In this document: one piece after another, positions 55,336 to 64,000 of the stretch | Layout of the letters: every line of letters begins with the position of its first letter | Position numbering within the stretch: position 1 is the stretch's first letter | Source: Paragonimus skrjabini miyazakii | Taxonomy: Eukaryota; Platyhelminthes; Trematoda; Plagiorchiida; Troglotrematidae | Direction of reading: 5' to 3' | Assembly: GCA_014338405.1 (NCBI GenBank) | Contig: JTDE01001981.1 | Coordinates: 52,792-116,791, forward strand | Length of the DNA stretch: 64,000 nt | Translations under genes and position numbers: made by a program | Notes under the pieces: generated by a model | What the model saw: the letters and a program-made list of their open reading frames with translations, nothing else | Databases searched by the model: none | Told to the model about the DNA's origin: nothing

Positions 55336-57649
55336 AATGTTAGCATCCATTTTGCGACACGTTCCGTTCGTCCGCAGCAAGTTCATCTTCATGGCCAGTG
55401 GCTTGAGAGACAACTACATATCTTTTATTTGCACCCATGGGCTGTGTGTTCCCGGAAACCACTACAAGTGTATGACTCTACGAAAGGAAAACAATAATCA
55501 CCAACATTATCACGACGGTCTTCAAACAGTATTAAAGTGAAGGTGAAAGAACAGCTCACTGGCTGTTGACATTCAAACGAATACATGACGTTTACAAAAC
55601 TGTTCCACTTTGCTGAATAAACTGAGTTTAAAATATCTTCTACGAATTCAAGGTATTAAAAACCAACGTACACATCGTTTGGAAAATCTCTGTAGTCTTT
55701 TTCGTTATTCAGGTCATTGCACATTTTTGGAAAAATCTCCGAATCCCGCACTGACATGTGAAATTCGCCGTGGCTGGAGAAGACGGTTGGTTGCGATTAT
55801 GACAGCTGGCTGCTGTAGATACAGACCGTCACATTGCTCATCATGACCTCGAAAGTCACCAGCTTGCCTAACGACTTGTGTAGTAGTTTCTTCAGCTCCT
55901 TGTTGTCGGTCTGGACATTTGCCATCTGTTTTTCAAACATTCGGCATTCGCCGCAGCCACTTCGATTTTCAGCAAAGGGAAGCGATGGCCCGGAAAAACA
56001 ACCGATATGACTCTGAGAAGTACAACATTTCCGGGATACACAAAGCATCGTGACATACATGGATACAACGGACGAGTTGAGATCACTGTCCCTCTACATA
56101 CTTGCTGAAAGGCGAACATCACGAAAGATATCGGATGAACGCCAAAACCGAATCAGGCGCTTAACAACACCGAGTAATACTAGGTGCATGGGGTCGAGAG
56201 AGCATTATGATAGCACGTTGATGGACATTTCTGTTAACGCAGTTAAGCCAATGAGATGTACACCCTCAGTTCCGTCCTCAGTACTTGTGAAAGAACTTCT
56301 ATTTTCACAGTACAACCTACCTGCGTGTACATGTTGCAGCCGTGACCTTTGACTGTATGTATGACACAACTAGCAGATGTGTCACGAACAGTAGGATGAA
56401 GCGTCACAAAAACCGTTATTCCGAGCTTTCCAAACCGCCGCACATCATTGCACACGTGGATGAAGCAGTGCATATTATAGGCCAGTTGGTTGTCCCCAGT
56501 CAGATTAGCAAATTGATCGACAGCTTTAGCGAATATAAATCAGGCACGATCAGTTAAGAATTACTACATACTTGGATGCGATGTTAAGTAAATGTGCAGA
56601 AACAGATTCAAGAATATCTCATTCAGAGGGATATGAGCAAATTAAACGCATAACGACGGGGCACAAATATAATAAAAACGTATGACTCACTGGATTTGAA
56701 ATGTTCGAAATTGGTGAACATACCACAATTACGCAGGATTTATCCTGTAGGCTGCATTGATGTTGCCGGTTGGATGGGGTCTGTCTCCACCCAACATGAA
56801 GCATACTTTTCGTCTAACGCGTGTAACCTATCTCTCACGTTTTATACGTACGTTAGTAGTCCATCTACCATACCATCGTTTCACTTCACTCATTTAATTA
56901 TGTATGCTAATGAAAGCAGTTCATACTAAGTACGTGTTATACTTGCAATTAAAAACTGTCAATAAGCCTAGATTGAAGAAGCCGAAACCATGGATTACAA
57001 TTAACGCATTTACAAAGCTTTCAACATAAATTTGAGCGACGACAGACCGCAACCAATACAACACAGCCGCACTCACCACGTACGAAGTTGGTGGAACTGC
57101 AAACGCACATTTGCAAGAGGCTCGGTGTAAAACAAACACGCGCAAGATGACAGTGGTCGAGAAGGACTGTTAATAAAACGTTGCGAATATGATATTGTGT
57201 TTCAGAAAGGTTTTAGCATGCGTTTGACTATCCGATCAGGTTGGTAATTGGCAGTTCTAATTCTCATCGGATTAGCTCATTGTGTGGCCGACTGTTGGCT
57301 AGATGTTGACCAACACCTCGGAGTCGGCTATGTGTTTTCTGGGGAAGTACCCCATCGTTCATTCAGTAAGTATTACTGATGCAATAGACTGTGACTTGAA
57401 AAAGATACAACGATTGGCTGCGCAGGAAAGTATGAGCCTTCTCTTTCTTCTATTCTGTTTTGAAAAGGCCACTAGTCATCAGGAACGGCATATAAAATTG
57501 GAACTGCAACACTACTATCTAAGATCTCTGCGGAGCTCATCGATATCAAGTAGGTCAGTAGTTCTCAGTTTATTAAGGTTAGCATTTGAGTCCTACTAAT
57601 AGGTGGATCAACAAGGGCGCAAAAAGAAGCCAGAGAAACAGCTAAGACC
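55336..57649. other. No recognised gene
   Basis: About 2.3 kb. The minus-strand frame 55797-56060 has a short heptad-like stretch (FEKQMANVQTDNKELKKLL). The plus-strand frames 56050-56352 and 56342-56557 are unassigned. These could be exon remnants but show no domain and no convincing splice pair. Confidence 0.35.
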
Positions 57650-57988
57650 TCACCCAGAGCTAGGTTTTTGAATGCCACTTGTCGATGTGACATCCCACAA
57701 GTTAGATTGAGAATGAAAACTGCCACTCAACAGGTCTTTCTCGAGGACACAAGCTTGAAGATCAGTCCTTCCTACATCAAAATAACACCTGAACAACTGC
57801 CCGATAAGCCGTGCTTCTATTGAGTCAGTTTGGTTCAAAAGCCAAACAAGTGTAAAACCTTGAAGAGCGCTCACTTCACATTCAGAAGTCGCATCAAAGT
57901 GAACAAGTTGTTCTGTTTTTCTTGGCGAACATGAGGTTGTGTATCGTGCGCCATAATATGATGATACTTGCTTCCACCAAACTTTCAT
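57650..57988 (-). other. Open frame of 112 codons with donor-like end, unassigned
   Basis: Minus-strand frame: VSSYYGARYTTSCSPRKTEQ, then ALQGFTLVWLLNQTDSIEAR and DVGRTDLQACVLEKDLL. It closes at CTCTGG/GTGAGG, a good splice-donor match, shortly before its stop. I know no family. A single frame of this length is expected by chance in 64 kb, so this is only a candidate exon. Confidence 0.18.
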
Positions 57989-58559
57989 TACTTGCAGTAA
58001 ACTCCTTGTGACGTGACCGTGTTATAACCCTTCACCGACATGAAACGTAATGCACAAGGTAGCAGCACCTGTAAGAAGGAAACATTGAGGTGACTGATTT
58101 TGATTGGAACATTATTCACAGTTGGTCGGACCATTCACATTCAAATAAGCTCGCGGAACTGAAGCTCTGATTATGGCTTATAAGTGGTGCGTATCCTTGC
58201 TACAGCCGGAAGTTGATTTCCGGCGGCGTTATCACGAGGCAACCGTGGTGACCATTGCACCATTGACTCTACGCTAGGCACGATGGAATTATCATATGTG
58301 AACGCTCGGTCATTTCTGTTTGTGAGTAATGATCATGTGGCCGGATCTTCATCAGTAACCTAAAATAACGGCTAGGAAGTCCGAAAGAAGTTCCGACTTG
58401 CCTTGGAAACACTGATCTTGGGGTTATCGATTGGACTTAACAGATAGTTATTACGTCCCCTATTGATACGATTGGGCACCGTGATAATTAATCACAAGCA
58501 AAAGTGGCAGGGCGTTCAGATACGGTAATTCCTATATGCCAAACGTGAGGTCAATGGCG
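57989..58559. repeat. Region holding a partial dispersed repeat, possible 5' part of gypsy 2
   Basis: 58178-58275 (AGTGGTGCGTATCCTTGC, CACCATTGACTCTACG) matches 49569-49665. It lies upstream of the gypsy 2 gag-protease and could be part of its LTR or leader. No matching downstream LTR was proved, although CAACC...GCGCCATTGACTCAC at about 63133-63155 is similar over a short stretch. Confidence 0.35.
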
Positions 58560-58609
58560 CAGTGGTCAACACGGTTGTCTTATAATGACATGGCCGGATC
58601 AGCTTAAGG

Positions 58610-59051
58610 TTGCTCCTTATGACATATCCGACGACGCTGAAACAGATCGCTGATATGGTTCGACAATTGCCGGTAGAAAACTCCCCGACAGTCATTGAGT
58701 TGAAGGCAGGAGAATCAAGTAAACTGATGGACCTTCGAAGCGTAGGGGAACATTTGGCCGAAAGCGTGGCGGCTTTGAAGGTGAGGGAAGAGAATAATCG
58801 CCGAGGAGTCAGTTATAGAGGTGGAAGACATGGACACTGGCTACGAGTTTGCCTACTTGGAAAGAAAAGGTCATACTAAAATAAACGTTTCACTTACTGT
58901 TTTTGTGTGGGATGAAAGATCAGGTAATGGGGCAATTGTTAAGACGGTGGCTCTCGTTAGCTTAGGAATCAGTGGTTGCTCAAATCGTCGTTTCATTGAC
59001 ACTGAAATGGCGTATTTTTTGACTAGGTTGAAACCAGGAAAGAATTTTTAG
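58610..59051 (+). pseudogene. Possible gag C-terminus and protease, gypsy 2
   Basis: Frame 58610-58879 (TLKQIADMVRQLPVENSPT, EHLAESVAALK) ends in a basic stretch with HGHWLRVC, which could be a decayed zinc knuckle (CxxCxxxGHxxxxC). The overlapping frame to 59051 contains VALVSLGISGCSNRRFIDTE. This fits a protease start (LVDTGSxxSxI) in which DTG has been replaced. The position directly upstream of the RT supports this. The reading is tentative. Confidence 0.4.
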
Positions 59052-59438
59052 CTCTATGCGATGGTCGATTGAACGGTCGGTGGGTTCACTCTCAGCGTTA
59101 GTGACCTAGCAGACTATGATGTCCGAAACGATAGTCACGCGGTCAAACAACCTTCCGTCGTTTCATACGATATACGTCAGACCATATTAGAAGCGGATTA
59201 CACTGATTATGCTGAGGCCATGATTGATGTGAAGCAGTTTAACCTAGTAGCGAAGTGTGGCTTGGTCCGTGTAATGAGATAACGCATACCCCAGTCTGGA
59301 AAACTTGAAGCAAACGCATCCACAGCAGTATCAACCCGTGGCAGCCGGTTGCTGAATGAAGTGATACACAAGGTTCCGAAACTATTCACGACGGATTAGG
59401 ATCCATGTGGCTATTGTGACTAGATTGAACACGAAATC

Positions 59439-60665
59439 TTTATCCAGCTCGAGAGATTTCGACCCTTCAGTCTCAGGAGAACTCCAGTACACTTGTATCC
59501 GGAAACCGAGCGACAAGTGAAGGCCATGCTGAAGGAGAAAATCGTTGAGAAGGCTGATTGACCGTTCAATTCTCCCGTCTTGTTGGTGAGAAAGTCCGGT
59601 GGTGAAGTTCAATGTTGTGTCGACTTCAGATGGCTCAACGAGATTACAGTAGCGGTCCCAACGGCGGCATAAATGTTCGATAAGCTATAGAACTCCAGGA
59701 TATTTGCAGTGTTAGACCTGCGGTCTGGTTTTTGGCAGGTTTCGATCAAGCAGTCGGATGGAAACAAAACGGTGCTCCCAGTTGGAGAAAAGCAACATTG
59801 CTTCAAACTTATGTCGTTCAGAGTGTCAGGCACCCCTTCCAGATTCAGAGGACTGATGGCGAGGTTGGACAGATTGAACAATTCTGTTGTCTATGGAGAC
59901 GATACCGTCATCTTTAGCACGGATGAGGCGGATATACACACGACGTGTTTCAGCTGTGTTACGGAAGATTGAACAAACCGGCCTGCGGATCAACAGTCCA
60001 AAGTTTCGCCTGAATAAACGAGTGATATTACTACTCGGTCACAAGGTTGGCCGGGGTGAGGTTCAGTCACTGCCCGAGAAACTGCCGGCAATTTTGGCTA
60101 TTCTGGTGCCTACCTCAAAGAGGATGTCGCGACAGTTTCTCGGTCGCGTTGGGTTCTACAGTCACTTCCTCAAAAACTCCAATGAATTCGTCAGCCCCTT
60201 GAACGAAATTCTGAAGAAGAATTGGAGAAAAAAAGCCGATTAGGCGTGCGTCGAGATTCAACAATTGATGAAGAAGGGACAGCTTATTTTGAAATTACTA
60301 GTGACTGGACAGAGCTTCGTGGTCGCAACGGATGCGAGTGGTATGGTAATCGGAGATGTACTAAAGCAGGAAGGCGGTGTTGTGAAGTATGTCAATCAGG
60401 CCTTAATTCCTGTTGAACAATAATGCTCAACGACAGAGAAGAAGTGTTCGCAGATCGTGTAAGCCTTGGAAAAATGGAGGCCGTATCTGCTCACCCGATG
60501 TTTCCATGTGGAAACTGACCACAAAACGTCGGAGCGGATTAACTCGGCGAAGGACTCCAGAGAAAAGCTGGATTGTTGGGCGTTACGTTTACAAGAGTAC
60601 GACTTCACAATTCGCCATGTAGCTGGAACAGAGAACTGTGTTCCAGAGTTGCTGTGCCAAACGCA
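59439..60665 (+). pseudogene. Ty3/gypsy reverse transcriptase-RNase H, gypsy 2
   Basis: One frame with three stops: ETERQVKAMLKEKIVEKAD, PFNSPVLLVRKSGGEVQ, VDFRWLNEIT, then FAVLDLRSGFWQVSIKQSD, MSFRVSGTPSRFRGLM and SVVYGDDTVIFSTDEADIH, with YxDD intact (about 59889-59900). Next frame: RKIEQTGLRINSPKFRLN, LLGHKV, SRQFLGRVGFYSHFLKN, SPLNEILKKN. RNase H: FVVATDASGMVIGDVL, with the catalytic Asp in TDAS, VNQALIPVEQ, ALEKWRPYLL, VETDHK, and RLQEYDFTIRHVAGTENCVP. The complete order of the gypsy RT-RH unit. Inactive. Confidence 0.85.
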
Positions 60666-60899
60666 ACACGTGGATGGAGTTCAGAAAGACGTGACCGGAG
60701 TTAATAGTATTAAACTGGAGAGCGATCCCGGAAAGTTACAAGCAGCACAGAAGATGGATAATGCAATTCGGGAGGTGAATGACTATCTACTGCCAGGAGA
60801 ACAACTGCTAAAAAATGAAAAGAACTCAGAAGTGACAGCCTTCATAGTGCACTGCTCAGACTTGAGGTTGAATCGTGTCGGAATTTCAATGCGCTAGCT

Positions 60900-61990
60900 A
60901 AGGGAGAAAATAAACCTGCTTGTTATACCGACGTAGTTGAAAGCGAAAATTGTAAACAAATGTCGTCATCTGGCTCATGGGAGGTGTCATCGAATTTATG
61001 GAATGCTGAAGAAAGGGGCGTACTTGCCAAAAATAAAAAATGATATTAACAATTATGCGCGGGTGTGACTGTAATTTCGGCTACTTATAGGCACAAACCA
61101 CTCCGATCAGTATCCTTCACAACCAATTTCGGCCAGTGAAATGAGGTAATTTTAAACGGTCGATGTGATAAGCATCTTCCCAATACCACTCTCGGAAAAC
61201 AATGCTTCATAGTTATGACAGAACATTTCACGAGATGGATTGTAGCAGCCTCTATACTTGATCAACGTGTAAGCAATGCATACAGGGCGGCGATGGAACA
61301 CATTGTTGCAGATCACGGTATACCGTAGAGCATATTGACTGATTCGGGCCCCTGCTTCGAAAGTTAGGAGTTCCGGAACTGTTTGGAGCGCTTGGGAATC
61401 AAAAATTTCGCACGACGCAGTACCATCCTGTGTCAGATGAACTGACGGAAAGAAACAATCTCACAATCAAGAAGTGGTTGGCGGTGAAAAGAAAGAAGCC
61501 GGGAGAAAACTCGACAGTTGATTCTGTTGGCCCTCCGTCGTTCGCAACAAGCAACAAAAAAGAAGTCCCTGTTCGGGCTATAATACAGGCGTGTGTCACG
61601 GGTGCCAGTCGATCAGGAGATCGGTTTATGGAGAGACCAACTGATGGGCGTACTTGAACTAGCAGAAGCGCGGAGAGTGGCTAATCACAACTTGGCAAAC
61701 GCACAGAGGGTTCCCAGGGAGCAGTCAACCGCGAAGTTATTGAATAAAAGTGGTGTTTTAAGTTGGTTCAGTGGTTGAACACGGACACAAGCGGAGTCCA
61801 GGACCCGGATCTATAAAGTTCCCAGTCCAAGTGGCGAGGACCGTATGTAGTAGTGAACCGCCGTGGCTCTGTGTATCTTATCGAAAATGAGCAAAATCAA
61901 CATTGTGTTTACGGAAACTAGCTTTGTAAGTGGGACAACGCCTAGATCAGAAGATATTACACATCAGGAGCATCGACGACCACAGGGCCG
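60900..61990 (+). pseudogene. Ty3/gypsy integrase, gypsy 2
   Basis: LKAKIVNKCRHLAHGRCHRI is the His part of the zinc finger, followed by MLKKGAYLPKIKNDINNYAR (YWPxMxxDIxxYV). Then TLGKQCFIVMTEHFTRWIVA, where the first catalytic Asp strand is degraded. AAMEHIVADHGIP and SILTDSGPCFES carry the second Asp. RRSTIP...RQTDGK or, in the next frame, SDELTERNN carries the Glu. The C-terminus KWRGPYVVVNRRGSVYLIEN (61820-61890) is the typical integrase tail (PWxGPYxVxxxxGxVYxI). Several frame changes. Confidence 0.8.
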
Positions 61991-64000
61991 ATACGCAGAT
62001 CGTGGAGTGAATAAAAAGAACTCGAACAAAATTTGCTACAGATGGAACAACCTTGGCGATGGCGGCAGTGCGGGGAGGGTGAGCGATTCCACTATATCAC
62101 TCACACCAGTGCTATCCTGTAGTGGGGTAGGAGCATAAATTTTGACAATAAAGTAGCCGCAGGAGGAATGAAATAAGAGATGTCGTAGTACAGCTTGGCA
62201 TGGAACGATTTTCGGCACATGCAAATGCTAAGCATTGGCGTCTGCGGCAACCGTGAAGTGCTGAGACTAGTATCTAACGCAGATGAGTGTTTTCCTGTTG
62301 TCATGTTAGTGGACAACTCCTTTGTTTGTTTCCGAAATAAATAGCCGCCGCACCATCCGTGTTCTCAGCTCGAAATACTAACTAGCTCCCTTCTGAATAT
62401 AGACGACCGTGCTGAGGATTTTCATTGCTCACTATCGTGATGATTTGTGCGTTTATTCCGCTCCAGGTGGTCAACAAATGCGTTGTAAGACGTACCGTTG
62501 TTAACATCCGAACAGCTATCTGTTGGAGCATAAGCTGAGATACTGTGGATATCAAGTTCTCATTCGTATCGACAGAATTCGACCGAGGCATTGTTTCTTA
62601 CAGTGCATGCGCGACTGTTCAAGTGGATTCATCTTAGTTAACGTTGTGTTGTTACGGAACTCAGTGCGGTTTCCACCTCAGCTTTATCACAACACTTAAC
62701 TTCGTTTTCACCTGAGACCTTGCGGAAGAAGCACTTGGAAAGACAGTTAGATAGAGGTGAGTTTGAGTGAAAAACGGTGCTGGAATCGTGGACTTGCATC
62801 GTTGACACACAGTACACACCAAGATTCGACCTTGAGAAAATGTTCGCCCCGTCGTCTTGCTGACCAACTTGTTGGAAGGCGCGCACGCTGTGGGCGCTAA
62901 TATCTGCTAGTTGCCTGGGCCTTAAAGCAGGGTTATTCCTTGAAGATGCGTGAGGCAGAATAGAGGGAGAAAGCCGTGATAAGTAATTAATCACACTTCC
63001 AGGGAACCAAAAACGTCCGACGCTCCCGGCTAGTAATGCCAAGGATTTGGGTTGACTTGAAGGACCTTATACCGAGTCTCTCCTTCACAGTTCCTACCTG
63101 TGAAACGAGAGTAATCAGGGTTTTGTTTAAAGCAACCTACCCAGCGCCATTGACTCACTCAAGAGTGAGGGCGTGCTCAGTTCGATGGCGCAGTACATAG
63201 GGTATTAGTTTTGACTCTTATCAATAATGAGCTCAACGGATGGTTCCGAAGCCACATCGGTATTTTTGCGTGGTATGGGATGTTTTTTATGGTACTGGAT
63301 AGTATGCCGGCGGTCAGTGTCAACAGCTAACGTTTCTAAACACTTCCTTCCTAATACGGAAGGAAGCAGTGCCGCCACTACGATGATATATGAAACACTG
63401 TGTTCCCTTTATTAATTTCATAAATGCAGTACAAAGACATATGTTGCAATATGTTAACATTTCCATTACTCTCATCAGTCGCAAACGTAAAACATGCGCG
63501 TTATATATCACACACAGATGGAGATAGACAGGGTACGGACACGCATACAGTCACACCACACAATATGTCCTCACCACCACGGCAAACCTATGGGTTGTTT
63601 CAACCACTTTTGCGCACAAAGCACCGGATGATGAGTTCTAATCAACATGGCTTCGCTAAAGGCCAGTAGCTTCGGGTTGTTTTTGGTGGAACAATAATTT
63701 CAACGATCTAAGTGTGTCAACCTGGTGACCTGTTATCATGAGGTGTAAGGATATCGATGATGCGGAGCATCGGGTAACTGATTCACCGGTTTAAGATTGT
63801 GCAGTGGGCAAGTGGGTATGCGCTAGACCCTCGTCCACTAACAATTTAGAACGCCTTTCGGAAGGCAGTCCCAGCAGGCATCGAACTAAAGAAGGCGTTG
63901 AGATAGCTGTCGGTATTTTACGCTTATGTAAATGTCACCGCAATTGCATGACACAACAATTGTAGTGACCGGCGATCGTGTAGCTTCTCCAAGGATCCCG
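61991..64000. other. No recognised gene
   Basis: Downstream of gypsy 2. The first part may be its 3' non-coding region (RSEDITHQEHRRPQGRYADR is a typical post-integrase tail). The minus-strand frames 62382-62591 and 62638-63042 (134 codons) have no domain. 63800-63870 resembles a tRNA-derived SINE only loosely. The last 50 bases (TTGTAGTGACCGGCG) resemble the start of the LTR-like repeat over about a dozen bases, which may be chance. Confidence 0.4.

Larger units (their letters stand above)
58560..61990 (+). mobile_element. Ty3/gypsy LTR retrotransposon 2 (degenerate)
   Basis: On the plus strand in order: possible gag C-terminus and protease (58610-59050), RT (59439-59970), connection (59971-60260), RNase H (60270-60660), integrase zinc, core and C-terminus (60900-61990). 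It reads through with many stops and frame changes. It differs from gypsy 1 in motifs (YGDD, FRWLNEIT) and thus belongs to another lineage, perhaps of the CsRn1 or Mag type known from flatworms (inference). Confidence 0.85.

Noticed and set aside
58556..58620. tRNA-like text (GGCGCAGTGGTCAAC, then TGTC/GACA around TTATAAT)
   Set aside because: An A-box-like and anticodon-arm-like part is present, but there is no T-arm/B-box (GGTTCGANNCC) and no acceptor stem. At best an old SINE head.
62638..63042. Minus-strand open frame of 134 codons downstream of gypsy 2
   Set aside because: No recognised domain; length alone is not significant.
63800..63880. Possible tRNA-derived SINE (GCAAGTGGGTATGCGCTAGAC)
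   Set aside because: Only the first part is tRNA-like; no B-box follows.
63950..64000. Start of another LTR-like repeat (TTGTAGTGACCGG)
   Set aside because: Only about 12 bases match before the window ends; could be chance.
1..64000. Prokaryotic features: operons, ribosome binding sites, CRISPR arrays, phage genes
   Set aside because: Coding density, element types and splice-like signals are eukaryotic; no array of regularly spaced repeats was found.

Overview
This window comes from a metazoan nuclear genome and is, as far as I can read it, a transposable-element graveyard. The mix is CR1-type non-LTR retrotransposons, Ty3/gypsy and BEL/Pao LTR retrotransposons, Penelope-like elements with a GIY-YIG endonuclease, and a CACTA (EnSpm)-like DNA transposon. 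There are no bacterial operons and no CRISPR, and coding stretches are short and broken by stops and frameshifts. The mix and the wording of the motifs are most like flatworms (Platyhelminthes, trematode or cestode). That is an inference from family resemblance, not a search result. A run of 100 Ns at 20039-20138 is an assembly gap.

Layout, left to right. 1-1490: no gene, with a repeat built on 11-base GGGACACTCA-type units. 1490-6230: CR1-like copy A (+), with a ~600-base repeat inserted in its endonuclease. 6960-7330: another, diverged copy of that repeat. 7330-10900: no recognised gene, but one weak exon-like stretch on the minus strand (9009-9356). 10900-12345: a short BEL/Pao remnant (+). 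12346-17300: nothing recognised. 17300-22740: CR1-like copy B (+), interrupted at 17875-19456 by a Penelope-like element on the minus strand. 23245-23845: the 600-base repeat again. 26520-26803: a 5'-only fragment of the CR1-like family. 28250-29690: a CACTA-like transposase relic (+). 30462-32083: three repeat units side by side. 32083-35920: a long BEL/Pao pol relic (+) with protease, RT, RNase H, integrase and a duplicated C-terminus. 36379-45822: CR1-like copy C (+), split at 39195-43660 by a Ty3/gypsy element on the minus strand, which is itself split by an LTR-like repeat at 41553-41930. 45835-46235: a second Penelope-like fragment (-). 46236-58560: no recognised gene, with three copies of another repeat. 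58560-61990: a second Ty3/gypsy relic (+). The rest is unassigned.

How the parts relate. The elements do not form a pathway; they record successive insertions. The CR1-like family came in first, at least three times. It was then hit by Penelope, gypsy and the 600-base repeat, and gypsy copy 1 was later hit by the LTR-like repeat. Every element I recognise is broken and should make no functional protein. Catalytic motifs are lost outright in places: the FADD box is deleted in CR1 copy C, and gypsy 1 has HQND for YQDD and DTD for DTG. I found no convincing complete host gene and no evidence for a new functional system. The most distinctive items are the CACTA-like transposase, the inverted 49-base ends of the Penelope copy, and the nested insertions in copy C.
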